NCBI RefSeq assembly: GCF_003991135.1
Contig: NZ_CP016379.1
Span: forward strand, 2,170,001 to 2,234,000
DNA: 64,000 nucleotides
Direction: 5' to 3'
From: Anoxybacter fermentans
Lineage (GTDB): Bacteria > Bacillota > Halanaerobiia > DY22613
Under the pieces are notes generated by a model, which was not told the origin of the DNA, ran no database searches, and saw nothing but the letters and a program-made list of their open reading frames with translations. How positions within the stretch are numbered: position 1 is the first letter of the stretch; each line of letters begins with the position of its first letter. Positions 1 through 9,190 of this stretch are shown piece after piece. The position numbers were made by a program, and so were the translations under genes.

Positions 1-2628
1 CATTTCAGATTCATAATCAACCATACCAGCAATGATTCCTGCCCTGATTAAAGCTTCCTTATGCGGATTAGCTGCCTGGAGAAATGCCCCTTCAGGAAGT
101 GGTGATGCAAAATATTCATGTTTCATGGCATCACGTAAAGTATCATTGAAGACAGCTATTGCATGTTCCATCTCTAACAAACTGTGATTGACAGGACTTG
201 CCTTGATATATCTCTCAGTCTCCGGCAGAGTACCCATATTCCAACCTTCACCGTGAAGCACAATATCAGGATTAATAGCACGGAGAGTTTCAGCAATCTT
301 ATGCATTGTTGTTTCATCATGTAATCCCATTAAATCAAAGCGGAATCCATCTACATGATATTCTTCTACCCAATACTTAGTAGATTCAATCATAAACTTT
401 CTCCACATCTTTCTCTCAGAAGCAGTATCATTTCCACATCCAGAACCGCTGGTAAAGTTTCCATTTGCATTGCGGCGGTAATAATAGTTTGGAACAATAT
501 CTTCAAAAATGTCAGTTTTAGCTGTATGGTTATAAACTACATCTAAAATTACACCAATACCTGCATCATGTAAAGCTTTAATCAACTGCTTCAATTCTTT
601 AATTCTCAAGTGAGGATCATCAGGATTTAAAGAATACCATCCTTCTGGAGTATTGTAGTTATGCGGGTCATAGCCCCAGTTATAATTGGCTTCCCCAGCA
701 CTTCCTTTGTTTTCAAAAGATCTATCATATTCATTACCATAGTAGAAGTTTTGCACAGGCTGCAACTGAACATGGGTAATACCCAATTCTACTAAATGAG
801 GAATCTTTTCAATAAAGCCAACATAGGTTCCCCGTTTTTCAGGGCTTACACCGGAATTTTCAGCAATGGTAAAATCACGTACAGAAATTTCATAGATGAT
901 TACATCTTCCTGATCCTTTAGCTTAACATAAGTATCATTTTCCCAACCTTCCGGGTCAGTCCGATCCAGATCAACAATGGCACCTTTACCCACTTTATCA
1001 GGCCCATTGGAATCAAATCCAGCCATAGATCTGGCATATGGATCGAGAACTCTCTTAGTCTTTCCACCATTGGTAACAGCATACTGATAGAATTTACCCA
1101 AAAGATCACCTTCAACAGTTACAGTCCAAACACCTTTCTCTCCTCTAACCATATCAATAGTCTGATCAGGTTCTAAAGCTTTGCCATCTTCAAATAAAAG
1201 CAATTTAACATCAGTTGCAACAGGTGCCCATAATTTGAAGGTGGTTGCCTTAGGAGTATAGAAATTACCCAATTCACCATCATAAGCAAAATACTTATCA
1301 ATAACTTCTGGTCCCAGAACGGTCTGGGCAGTCATTTTTCCAATTTCAACATTATAAGTCTTAGTCAGATCCAGATCTTCACGAACAGTAACCAGATAAA
1401 TAGGTTCTCTAGATGTATCCAGTTTCGCCAATGGAACAAACTTCTTCCCATCTTTAATATAGATAGGTTCTTTGATGGCAGCCCTTACGCGGATTTCAAT
1501 CTCTCTTGGCCCAACAATAACAGCACTTTCAATCTTGTTACTCATAGCCTTAAAAGCAGCAAGACGACTGGTATAGGCAGTAATATCACCAGATACGGCC
1601 CAGATTTCTTTATTCTCATCAGGATTTGGGTATTCACGATCCGGTTGTGGATCTTTTATATCTCCTTTATGAATGATGAAATTTAAATCTCCTACACCCT
1701 CATTATATGGAATATCCCAATAAGCTCCATAAGTATCAAACCCAGTAATAGGAACAGCATTAGTCCACTCTACAGGCTCACCGGCATAACCTTTACCCCA
1801 AAGATGTAACCCCCAACCATCATAATTACCATCAAACCGGTGATAATGCAAACGCACATGACCTTCTGGTACAGGAGGAATGTTCAATTTCTCCATCCCC
1901 AGAGCATTTAATGCCTCATCCAGAGTAAGATAAGCTGTAATATCTCCCGTTACACAGAAAATTTCTCTGTTTTTATCCGGGTCTGGATATTGACGATCCG
2001 GTTGAGGATCTTTAAGATTTCCCTTATGTATTATAAAGTTTAAATCTCCAACCCCTTCTTTATAAGGAATATCCCAATATACACCGTAATCATGAATACC
2101 ATTGAAGGGAACAGCATTCATCCAATCAACAGGTGGTCCATCATATCCAGCTCCCCAGAGGTGTAATCCCCAACCTTCATAATCCTGGTCAGTACGAATA
2201 TAATGAAGGCGTACATGTCCCTCTGGAATTGGTGGAACTGCCAGATAAACGGTTTCAGATTTGGTAACATTAGTAACAGCAGTCTCAGTAGTTTTTTCCT
2301 CTTCATTTGCAGTTTTTGCTGTAATAGCTAAACTAATCTCAACCTCTACCTTATCTTTGGCTATTACTGTTACTTGCTGGGTTATAGATACTCCATCTTT
2401 GGTGACAGTTAATTCTTTACTACCTTCTTCAACAATAATTTCAAATTTACCATCTTCATTGGTAATAACCACCTGATCATCAACTGCAACGGTAGCTCCT
2501 ACAACAGGTTCTCCATCTCCATTTACAACCTTTCCGACAATCATTCCTGCTCTGTCCGAATCCTTACAAGCGGCCAATCCGACAATAAGTATCAGACAGA
2601 GCACTGCCGTTAAAATTTTTCTTACCAT
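1..2628 (-). CDS. Secreted pullulanase, type I (GH13), 3' end outside window
   Basis: Debranching enzyme that cleaves alpha-1,6 bonds in pullulan or starch, probably displayed outside the cell. I translated it from the ATG at 2628, behind GGAGGAGG. The first 21 residues are a lipoprotein signal ending in the lipobox LAAC. Next come a carboxypeptidase-regulatory-like beta domain (about 28-100), two nearly identical CBM41/PUD starch-binding modules (about 129-243 and 244-360), a CBM48-like region (about 430-520) and the GH13 barrel from about 580. The catalytic Asp lies in DGFRFDLMGLHD (near 765) and the acid/base Glu in HGEGW (near 794). The frame is open to base 1, so at least the C-terminal part of the barrel and the tail lie outside the window. 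A LacI-type operator sits just upstream. Family assignment is firm; the exact substrate is inferred. Confidence 0.93.
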   Translation of the reverse strand, partial: MVRKILTAVLCLILIVGLAACKDSDRAGMIVGKVVNGDGEPVVGATVAVDDQVVITNEDGKFEIIVEEGSKELTVTKDGVSITQQVTVIAKDKVEVEISLAITAKTANEEEKTTETAVTNVTKSETVYLAVPPIPEGHVRLHYIRTDQDYEGWGLHLWGAGYDGPPVDWMNAVPFNGIHDYGVYWDIPYKEGVGDLNFIIHKGNLKDPQPDRQYPDPDKNREIFCVTGDITAYLTLDEALNALGMEKLNIPPVPEGHVRLHYHRFDGNYDGWGLHLWGKGYAGEPVEWTNAVPITGFDTYGAYWDIPYNEGVGDLNFIIHKGDIKDPQPDREYPNPDENKEIWAVSGDITAYTSRLAAFKAMSNKIESAVIVGPREIEIRVRAAIKEPIYIKDGKKFVPLAKLDTSREPIYLVTVREDLDLTKTYNVEIGKMTAQTVLGPEVIDKYFAYDGELGNFYTPKATTFKLWAPVATDVKLLLFEDGKALEPDQTIDMVRGEKGVWTVTVEGDLLGKFYQYAVTNGGKTKRVLDPYARSMAGFDSNGPDKVGKGAIVDLDRTDPEGWENDTYVKLKDQEDVIIYEISVRDFTIAENSGVSPEKRGTYVGFIEKIPHLVELGITHVQLQPVQNFYYGNEYDRSFENKGSAGEANYNWGYDPHNYNTPEGWYSLNPDDPHLRIKELKQLIKALHDAGIGVILDVVYNHTAKTDIFEDIVPNYYYRRNANGNFTSGSGCGNDTASERKMWRKFMIESTKYWVEEYHVDGFRFDLMGLHDETTMHKIAETLRAINPDIVLHGEGWNMGTLPETERYIKASPVNHSLLEMEHAIAVFNDTLRDAMKHEYFASPLPEGAFLQAANPHKEALIRAGIIAGMVDYESEM

Positions 2629-2664
2629 TTTTTTCTTCCTCCTCCTTAAAATAAGATATTTTTG

Positions 2665-2678
2665 TGCAAACGATTGCA
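2665..2678. promoter_or_regulatory. LacI/GalR-type operator upstream of pullulanase
   Basis: TGCAAACGATTGCA is a near-perfect palindrome (12 of 14 positions) centred on CG, the typical form of LacI/GalR-family operators. It lies 36 bp upstream of the pullulanase start. It departs from the CcpA cre consensus at two positions, so a local MalR-like sugar regulator is more likely. No such regulator gene is visible in the window. Confidence 0.6.
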
Positions 2679-2809
2679 TAATAAAATTATTACCATTGTT
2701 AATATTCATTATTTTTTGAAAAAATCCTGCTATATTTTTAATATCTCTACTAAAATTCATTTTTCCATTCCCAAAAAAACAAAATGCCCTTTGGGCACAA
2801 TTTTATTTT

Positions 2810-3015
2810 ACTGCAAAAAGCTAATTTTTCGCTTTGTGAAGAAATTTTTCGAACTATCTAATGTTCGAACTCAGTCGAAATAAGGCACACTAATCAACGA
2901 GTCCTTATGACCCGTAATCAGCTCATCATATCCTGTAATAAGGCCATTCTTTTCAATCTCACTAAGATGGTTTAACGAAAAATTTCTATATCGCTCAAAA
3001 TTATTTTTTTGCAGT
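2810..3015 (+). repeat. Palindromic cloverleaf repeat, copy A
   Basis: 206-nt member of the dispersed inverted-repeat family, from ACTGCAAAAAGCTAATTTTT to the matching TTTTTTTGCAGT. It lies between the divergent pullulanase and LysM genes. Unlike most copies it has homologous extra sequence outside the termini: AAAATGCCCTTTGGGCAC at 2781-2798 on the left and a ~50-nt block at 3024-3072 on the right, both shared with copies L and M. Confidence 0.85.
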
Positions 3016-3167
3016 TTAAGATATTATCTATACAAAATGTTATCTACAACCTGTAAAAAGTATAATTTCCTGATGTTGTAATGAAAAATTAGAAAATAAT
3101 ACTCTCTCACCAATAATTAAACTTTCGAATAGAATTATAGTACAAAAATTTTAAAGGGGTGAAGATA

Positions 3168-4589
3168 ATGAAGTATATTGTTCGGCCTGGTGATACTTTA
3201 TATCTAATTGCCCGGCGATTTGGACTAACCTTAAACCAACTACTGGGTGCCAATCCCCAGATTACTAATCCCAATATAATCTTCGTTGGTCAACGAATCA
3301 ACATACCTATAGTATTTCTTACTTATATCGTAGAGCCTGGAGATACATTATACCTGATTGCTCAACGATTTGGATTAACTTTAAGACAATTGCTGGCTGC
3401 CAACCCCCAGATTCCCGATCCCAACATAATTTTTGTTGATCAACCAATCAATATTCCCAGATTAGTTGCTACTTCAGCAATCTGGCCATATACCGTGCAG
3501 CCCGGAGATACACTGTTTCACATTGCCCGACGTTTCGGTACCAGCGTTAAGGCCATTTTGCAATTTAATCCTTCCATTACTAATCCTGATTTAATCTTTC
3601 CAGGCCAGAGAATTCTAATTCCGCTAGGAGTGGTAAAACTTCCAGATGGGTGTATCGTCTATATCAAAGATAGAGAAATCTGGCGAAGTGATACTTTGGG
3701 AAGAAATAAAGTTCAACTTACAAAAAAAAATGCACCTGTCACCGCACCCAGATGGTCTTTTGATGGTAAGTTGATTGCCTATCTGGATTCAGCTAAAGGC
3801 TTAATTGTGATCAACTCATGTGGTGAAGAAGTGATGCAGTTGGCAGATGAGATAGATTTTTATGCGTGGTCTAATGATGGTACCCGAATCGCTTATTCCA
3901 ATGAGGACGGTACATTTATCGTTAATCTACAAGGTCATAAACAAAAAGTTACAAGTAACCTCTTCAATCCAGTCTGGTTTCCGGGAGATCAACGTCTGGC
4001 TGGCTACACTCTAGTTGAAGATATTAGATTTCCAATACTGGCTTCCGTCGATATAACTGGCGAAAACTTTAAGACTTACTTTGAACCAATTGTTCCTGCT
4101 TTTGAAATCAAAATTTCACCAGACGGGCGTTATGCATTAACTCAATTACGCCAAGGTTTCCCCTTTGGCATGTTTTCCGGTGTCTGGGTTTATAATTTTG
4201 CTACCAATCAACTGGTTCAATTACCGGGATTTAAAGTAGAAGTAATCCCTTTTTATACTCTAGATCTGAGTTTTATTGGAGGCTGGGCACCCGATTCCTC
4301 CCGGCTGGTATATACTACCCTGGTTGAAGAAAACGGCCTCGGAGAGATTCGAATTGCCACACCTGGGGGAAGAATCCAACAGGCCCTGGTCGTTGGGTTT
4401 GATCCGCAAGTAATTTGGGGACCATTCAATGAGTGGATAATTTATTCCGTTGCTAAAGAACCCTATGTTAACGCTCCTAGAGATATTTATATTCTTAACA
4501 CACAGACCAGGCAGGAGATCAAAGTAACAAAAGAGGGACAGAATTTCTCACCTGATTGGAGTCACATACCATGTCCAGACTGTGGTTAG
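3168..4589 (+). CDS. LysM-repeat protein with TolB-like beta-propeller
   Basis: Probable cell-wall or spore-associated protein. Three LysM modules, each with a PGDTL..IA.RFG core, fill residues 1-50, 50-102 and about 108-155 and should bind peptidoglycan or chitin-like glycans. The rest (about 160-470) has WD40/TolB-type blades with repeated 'SPDG', 'APDSSRLVYTT' and 'NEWIIYSV' patterns, ending in CPDCG. No signal peptide is visible. I chose the ATG at 3168, since AAAGGGGTGA precedes it at good spacing; the GTG at 3159 lies inside that Shine-Dalgarno sequence. It stands alone and is followed by a strong terminator. LysM proteins without signal peptides are common in spore coats, so a spore role is possible but unproven. 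Confidence 0.85.
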   Translation: MKYIVRPGDTLYLIARRFGLTLNQLLGANPQITNPNIIFVGQRINIPIVFLTYIVEPGDTLYLIAQRFGLTLRQLLAANPQIPDPNIIFVDQPINIPRLVATSAIWPYTVQPGDTLFHIARRFGTSVKAILQFNPSITNPDLIFPGQRILIPLGVVKLPDGCIVYIKDREIWRSDTLGRNKVQLTKKNAPVTAPRWSFDGKLIAYLDSAKGLIVINSCGEEVMQLADEIDFYAWSNDGTRIAYSNEDGTFIVNLQGHKQKVTSNLFNPVWFPGDQRLAGYTLVEDIRFPILASVDITGENFKTYFEPIVPAFEIKISPDGRYALTQLRQGFPFGMFSGVWVYNFATNQLVQLPGFKVEVIPFYTLDLSFIGGWAPDSSRLVYTTLVEENGLGEIRIATPGGRIQQALVVGFDPQVIWGPFNEWIIYSVAKEPYVNAPRDIYILNTQTRQEIKVTKEGQNFSPDWSHIPCPDCG

Positions 4590-4612
4590 GGAAAATTGAA
4601 AAAGTAAAAAAA

Positions 4613-4652
4613 TAACTCACCAGGACATCCTGGTGAGTTAGATTTTCTTTTA
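4613..4652 (+). terminator. Rho-independent terminator of LysM gene
   Basis: AACTCACCAGGA and TCCTGGTGAGTT form an uninterrupted stem, followed by a T-rich run, 25 bp after the LysM gene stop codon. Confidence 0.85.
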
Positions 4653-4698
4653 AAGCAGCAAAGCTTTATATTAAAATGATTCGCAATCTACCAATAGA

Positions 4699-5418
4699 TT
4701 ATTCAACAATATTATCCTTCCATACTTCCTCTAAAATTTCCATCATCCGTTCTGCTACCCGCTCAAGAATTCTTTCCCCTTTCTCCCGACTGGCCTTGGT
4801 AGCATCACCGGATAAAGCATGTTCATAACTAATCTTGCCAATATTTTTTCGCTTGATATTGGCAATCAATTTTTTGTTATTTGCTTTAGCAAGACTCATA
4901 TCACAATAAGGTTCAGCTACAGCCAATACTGCAGAAGTTTCATCTTCCCCGGCATGGCCTTGCCCTTCACAAATTTCTAAAATTTCTTCCCTAAAATCAA
5001 TCCACCAATTAAAAGTTATTACCTGTCCTCCATAATCAGCCAACATCTCTCCTGCTGTAGTTATAGCAGGAATATTACCTCCATGACCATTCAAAAGAAC
5101 AATATTGGTAAATCCAGCATCAATCAGGGATTTACCAATTTCATAGATATATTTAGTCAAAATTTCTGTGGAGATATTAACTGAACCAGGATAAGCTGCT
5201 AGTGTCCAGACATGGCCATAATTAACCGTTGGTGCAATCAACACTCTATCTCCCATTTTTACCTCAATTCTTTCAACCAACCCTTCCGGAATCAGTACAT
5301 CTGTACCTAAAGGTAAATGTTCACCATGTGCTTCAATGGTTCCAATGGGAATAATAACAGTATCAATCTTACCCTGAATCTCTTTAAATTTTGCCTGATT
5401 TAAATAGATCATTTTCAT
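4699..5418 (-). CDS. Creatininase-family amidohydrolase
   Basis: Metal-dependent amidohydrolase of the creatininase/MftE family, 239 residues, the usual length. Metal-site motifs are intact: PIGTIEAHGEHLPLGTD (about 22-40), LLNGHGGN (about 108-115) and GHAGEDETS (about 154-162), which supply the Glu, Asp and His ligands. Members act on creatinine or on cyclic amides, or process RiPP peptides with radical SAM partners. No mftE-type neighbours are present here, so the substrate cannot be assigned. Single gene, convergent with the LysM gene. Confidence 0.85.
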   Translation of the reverse strand: MKMIYLNQAKFKEIQGKIDTVIIPIGTIEAHGEHLPLGTDVLIPEGLVERIEVKMGDRVLIAPTVNYGHVWTLAAYPGSVNISTEILTKYIYEIGKSLIDAGFTNIVLLNGHGGNIPAITTAGEMLADYGGQVITFNWWIDFREEILEICEGQGHAGEDETSAVLAVAEPYCDMSLAKANNKKLIANIKRKNIGKISYEHALSGDATKASREKGERILERVAERMMEILEEVWKDNIVE

Positions 5419-5555
5419 CGTTATCCTTCTCCCTTCTAAAATTTTTCAATTTATTATTTCGCCTTATCTTCTTTATTTCCCTTTTTGCAGGAAATATTAC
5501 CTATGAAGTCGAATTACGTTGGGTGTAACTACTTTTTGTCAGGGAGGGTAGTAAA

Positions 5556-7697
5556 TTGAATGGTGAAAAATTGATTTTTGCTCTCGATATAGGTACCAGA
5601 ACCGTTGTCGGCCTTGTTATGGAACCTACCCCTCAAGGTTTAGAGATTATTGCTTCAGAAGTAATTGAACATGAAAATAGGGCCATGTTGGATGGGCAGA
5701 TTCATAATGTAATAGAAGTTGCACGGGTAGTACAGGAGATTAAAGCAAAACTAGAAGAAAAGATTGGACAACCATTAGAAAAAGTAGCAGTCGCTGCAGC
5801 TGGTCGTGCTTTAAAAACTGCAAAACAGACCCATTATATAGAGTTTTCTTCCAAACGGGAAATAACTGCTGAAGATGTTAATACCTTAGAACTTGCAGCT
5901 GTTCAAAAGGCTCAAAAGTCTCTTGCTCATGACGAAACCCATGACCCTACCGACTATCACTTTGTTGGATATAGTGTAATCGCTTATCGTCTGGATGATA
6001 TACATATTGGAAACCTTGTAGGCCAGAAGGGTAAAAAGATTGAAGTAGATTTAATTGCAACCTTTTTACCCAGAATTGTAGTTGATTCTTTAATTTCTGT
6101 AATTCAACATGCCAATTTAACTATCCAGCACATGACCTTAGAGCCAATAGCAGCTTCCAATGTGATAATTCCAAAAGAGATGCACAACTTTAACCTGGCT
6201 TTAGTAGATATCGGAGCAGGTACTTCCGATATTGCCATAACCCGGGGCGGTGCCATTATCGCTTATGCCATGGTTCCTGTCGCAGGGGATGAAATAACCG
6301 AAGCCCTTGCCGAACACTATCTCTTGGATTATGCCACCAGTGAAAAACTGAAGCGTTCTCTTACCAGTGAAAAAACAATCCAGGTTAAAGATATTTTGGG
6401 CACAACTCTGAATATTGAAGCCCGGGAGGCTTTAATGGTACTTAAAAAACCTGTGGAGGAATTAGCCAATCTGATTGGAGATGAAATTCTATCTTTAAAT
6501 CAAAAACCTCCTCAAGCTGTCCTCTGCATTGGTGGTGGCAGTCTCACTCCGCTTTTAATTAAAGCCCTTGCTGAAAAATTAAATCTTCCACCCAATCGGG
6601 TAGGTATTAAAAAGGCAAATGATATTAAAGGAGTTATTGGTGAAATTTCAGATTTAGAAAGCACCCAGGCCATAACTCCTATCGGAATAGCTGTAACCTG
6701 TAAGGAAAATATCAATAAAACTACCTTTATTGATGTTAAACTCAATGGCCAGCGAATCAATATCTTTTCTTTGGGCACTCCTACAGTCTCCGATGCCCTT
6801 CTGGCTTCCAATACTCCGATACAGCGGCTTTATGGCCGTCCGGGTATGGCTTTGACCTTCAAGGTTAATGGCGAACTTAAAACCATCAAGGGTTCCTTGG
6901 GAGAACCAGGTAAACTTCTGGTTAATGCTGAACCAGCCAACTTTGATACACAAATCAAAGACGGTGATGAGATCACATATGAACCCGGTAAAGATGGAAA
7001 ACCGGGATTTGGGTTAATTAAAGATGTAGTTGAATTCACCACTCCCAAAAACATCATTTTAAACGGTACTCCTACCCAGGTTAAAACTCAGGTATTTATG
7101 AACGGTAAATTGGTTGAACCTGATACACCTATTGAAGATCGGGCAGAAATTTACTATACCACTCCTGAAACATATCGGGAGACTTTAATCCAGTTGTTGG
7201 AAGTACCAGCAAGTGAGCTCATTTCCCGGGAAATACATTTTTCCTTGAATAACCGGCAGATGAAAATCAATTTAGGAAAATATGAGATACTTATAAATGG
7301 CCAAGAGGTAGATTTAGATCAACCTATCTCTGATGGTGATGAAATTGAGGTTCGGGAGATAAAGAGTAAAAAAATTACCATTAAAGACATCATGGAGAGA
7401 ACCAAAGTTGATATGGAGATTAAAATAACTTTTAATGGCCGGGAATTATCCATCCCCACCAATCATTGGGAAATTCTAAAAAATGGTGAGAAAGTAACTA
7501 TTGATACCCAGATAGAGGATGGCGATGAGATTATCTGCCGTCCAAAGCCCATCTCTTTTAACCGGATATTGAGCTATATCAATTACCAGGTTCCTAAATC
7601 CCTATCTGGACGTCTGGTGATGACCATTAATGGTAAAGAGGCCAACTTTACTGATGAAGTAAAGAACGGAGATGTGTTGGAATTGAAGATTGTGTGA
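5556..7697 (+). CDS. FtsA/PilM-like actin-fold ATPase with repeated C-terminal modules
   Basis: A 713-residue protein starting at TTG behind AGGGAGGGT. Residues 1-385 are an actin-fold ATPase of the FtsA type: phosphate-1 loop LDIGTRTVVGLV, phosphate-2 loop LVDIGAGTSDIAI (about 217-229) and adenosine loop CIGGGS (about 327). It is much longer than FtsA (~420). The extra ~330 residues contain five or six short beta-rich repeats built around 'NGxxxxxxxxxxDGDEI' (for example FDTQIKDGDEI, LDQPISDGDEI, IDTQIEDGDEI), resembling ubiquitin-like or SLBB-type folds. The ftsZ/ftsQ context is missing, so it is probably a paralogue of cell-division FtsA rather than FtsA itself. Function is not known to me; a cytoskeletal or envelope-assembly role is an inference. 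Confidence 0.8.
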   Translation: MNGEKLIFALDIGTRTVVGLVMEPTPQGLEIIASEVIEHENRAMLDGQIHNVIEVARVVQEIKAKLEEKIGQPLEKVAVAAAGRALKTAKQTHYIEFSSKREITAEDVNTLELAAVQKAQKSLAHDETHDPTDYHFVGYSVIAYRLDDIHIGNLVGQKGKKIEVDLIATFLPRIVVDSLISVIQHANLTIQHMTLEPIAASNVIIPKEMHNFNLALVDIGAGTSDIAITRGGAIIAYAMVPVAGDEITEALAEHYLLDYATSEKLKRSLTSEKTIQVKDILGTTLNIEAREALMVLKKPVEELANLIGDEILSLNQKPPQAVLCIGGGSLTPLLIKALAEKLNLPPNRVGIKKANDIKGVIGEISDLESTQAITPIGIAVTCKENINKTTFIDVKLNGQRINIFSLGTPTVSDALLASNTPIQRLYGRPGMALTFKVNGELKTIKGSLGEPGKLLVNAEPANFDTQIKDGDEITYEPGKDGKPGFGLIKDVVEFTTPKNIILNGTPTQVKTQVFMNGKLVEPDTPIEDRAEIYYTTPETYRETLIQLLEVPASELISREIHFSLNNRQMKINLGKYEILINGQEVDLDQPISDGDEIEVREIKSKKITIKDIMERTKVDMEIKITFNGRELSIPTNHWEILKNGEKVTIDTQIEDGDEIICRPKPISFNRILSYINYQVPKSLSGRLVMTINGKEANFTDEVKNGDVLELKIV

Positions 7698-7704
7698 GAT
7701 TAAA

Positions 7705-7740
7705 AACCTTATGTCTTTAAAAAGGCATAAGGTTTTTTTA
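7705..7740 (+). terminator. Terminator of FtsA-like gene
   Basis: AACCTTATG/CATAAGGTT stem followed by seven T residues, directly after the stop codon at 7697. Confidence 0.85.
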
Positions 7741-7770
7741 AAAATATCCTATTATCAATCTTATGATTTT

Positions 7771-7990
7771 ACTGCAAAAAGCTAATCTTTCGCTTCAAAA
7801 GAAATTTTTCGAAACATCTAAAATTCGATTTCAGTCGAAATATGGCACACTAATCAATGGGCCCTCCTGGCCCTTGATTAGCTGATTAGCTCATCACATC
7901 CTGTGATGAGGCCTTATTTCGACTGAAATCTCACTAAAAATGGTTTATCGAAAAATTTCTATGTCGCTCAAAATTAGCTTTTTACAGTTT
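7771..7990 (+). repeat. Palindromic cloverleaf repeat, copy B
   Basis: 220-nt full copy. Its apex is slightly expanded by an extra GCTGATTA. The first apical hairpin is GGGCC-ctcct-GGCCC flanked by CTAATCAA/TTGATTAG, and the second is CTCATCACA/TGTGATGAG. It lies between the FtsA-like terminator and the HTH operon promoter. Confidence 0.88.
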
Positions 7991-8168
7991 AAAAAATGTT
8001 CACACACATCCCCTTTTTTCATAAATCTATTCAAAAAATTTCTTCTCTACTTATTACCCATATTCCTATAAAAATATATTTTTTTGTAAAATTATTTAAT
8101 TTACCATTACTTTAACTTAGTAAATATTTTTCAAGACTCAAGACTTTCCAGATTTTATTGTTTTTTTG

Positions 8169-8197
8169 TTGACACATTACCCAATTAGTATTATAAT
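8169..8197 (+). promoter_or_regulatory. Consensus sigma-A promoter of HTH/AKR operon
   Basis: TTGACA at 8169-8174 and TATAAT at 8192-8197 with exactly 17 bp between them: a perfect consensus housekeeping promoter. Confidence 0.85.
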
Positions 8198-8199
8198 AT

Positions 8200-8219
8200 C
8201 ATTAAGGAAAAACTTAATG
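8200..8219. promoter_or_regulatory. Inverted-repeat operator at the transcription start
   Basis: CATTAAG-GAAAAA-CTTAATG is a perfect 7-bp inverted repeat that would overlap the start site of the promoter at 8169-8197. Its position suggests repression by the HTH protein encoded just downstream (autoregulation, inferred). Confidence 0.6.
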
Positions 8220-8251
8220 GTTAAATAAAATTAAATGATAAGGAGGTGCAA

Positions 8252-8278
8252 ATGTTATACGTAAGATACATTACATAA
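8252..8278 (+). CDS. Possible 8-residue leader peptide (MLYVRYIT)
   Basis: The best ribosome-binding site in this leader, AAGGAGGTGCAA, precedes this ATG rather than the start of the HTH gene. The ORF reads MLYVRYIT and stops at 8278, five bases before the HTH ATG at 8284, which has no Shine-Dalgarno of its own. It is out of frame with the HTH gene. Translational coupling is a reasonable inference. A non-canonical in-frame start is the alternative, because the HTH frame is open upstream. Confidence 0.45.
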   Translation: MLYVRYIT

Positions 8279-8283
8279 AATCA

Positions 8284-8889
8284 ATGGACCAGTTAAAATC
8301 TTTCTTAAACACCCGAAGAATTGAAATTCTTGAGATACTATCCCAAAGAGAAGCAACAGTCAAACAACTGGCAGATCTTTTTGGCAAATCTCCAGCCAAT
8401 ATCCACCACCACGTAAAAAACTTAGAGAACAGCGGACTTATTACTATTGTCCGGACTGAAGAAAAATCAGGGATTATAGAAAAATACTACCGGGCCATTG
8501 CAGAAAAGTTTGTTGTAGATGAATCCATCGGCCAGCCTGATAAAAGTAATGCCAGTGAAAAAGAATTATGCGAGATCATTCTAAACTCCAGCAAAGAAGA
8601 TTTGCAGGAAGGAATCGAATTCATTTCTGAACTTCAAGATGATGAGATTCACAAGCGGGTAATTAAAACAGGTATCCAGAAAGGTCAGATTTCTAACCAG
8701 AAATTATCTGAGTTTTTGGGAGAATTATATAGTTTAATCAACAGGTATTTTAAGCCAGTAACCAAAACAATAAAGGAAGATGAGATCTACACTTTTAACT
8801 TCCAGATATATCCCGCACCTCCGCCTGTTGAGAGTAATTCAAAATCAATAAATCCTAAAGGAGGGATGGGTAATGATAAAGAAAAATAA
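8284..8889 (+). CDS. ArsR-type winged-helix transcriptional regulator
   Basis: 201 residues. The first ~85 form a winged helix-turn-helix: 'RRIEILEILSQREATVKQ' is followed by LADLFGKSPANIHHHVKNLE (recognition helix) and a wing at 'GLITIVRTEEKSG'. The C-terminal half is mostly helical with no metal-binding cysteines, so a metal sensor is unlikely. It resembles the helix_turn_helix/ArsR-like regulators that carry a variable effector domain. It is the first gene of an operon with a small membrane protein (17-nt overlap) and an aldo/keto reductase, and probably binds the palindrome at 8200-8219. The start is the ATG after the leader peptide. The signal it senses is unknown. Confidence 0.75.
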   Translation: MDQLKSFLNTRRIEILEILSQREATVKQLADLFGKSPANIHHHVKNLENSGLITIVRTEEKSGIIEKYYRAIAEKFVVDESIGQPDKSNASEKELCEIILNSSKEDLQEGIEFISELQDDEIHKRVIKTGIQKGQISNQKLSEFLGELYSLINRYFKPVTKTIKEDEIYTFNFQIYPAPPPVESNSKSINPKGGMGNDKEK

Positions 8890-9175
8890 AATTACTGTAG
8901 CTATTATCCTGGGAATCTTTGTTATAATCGCTATATTCTATGCTCTTATCTGGATCTTACTTGTACTGTGGAACTCTACAATTCCCCTAATTTTTCCAGG
9001 AGTTAAAAAACTGGACTTCTGGCTGTCATTCCGTCTGCTCTTATTAATGCTTATTTTCGGCAGCTTCTTTGGTGGAGGCCATCATGTAACAAAACGTGCT
9101 GTTTCAAAACCCGATCCTCATAGTAAGGGAATACATATTGGTTGGGGTTTTTCAAAGGAAGAAATTAAAAAATAA
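8873..9175 (+). CDS. Small two-helix membrane protein
   Basis: 100 residues starting at 8873 behind AAAGGAGGGATGGGTA and overlapping the end of the regulator. A lysine-rich N-terminus is followed by a transmembrane helix (about 8-33), a short loop with WNSTIPLIFPG, a second hydrophobic stretch (about 50-65, FWLSFRLLLLMLIFGSFF) and a basic tail with a GGGHH segment. The 'LWN..P.IF....L.FW..LRLLLL' layout recalls a widespread family of small uncharacterised membrane proteins. No function can be named. Overlap with the regulator suggests it belongs to the regulated response. Confidence 0.6.
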   Translation: MIKKNKITVAIILGIFVIIAIFYALIWILLVLWNSTIPLIFPGVKKLDFWLSFRLLLLMLIFGSFFGGGHHVTKRAVSKPDPHSKGIHIGWGFSKEEIKK

Positions 9176-9190
9176 TCTGGAGGTTTTTAA

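Noticed and set aside
2665-2678. CcpA cre site before the pullulanase gene
   Set aside because: Two mismatches to the cre consensus; a LacI-type operator fits better.
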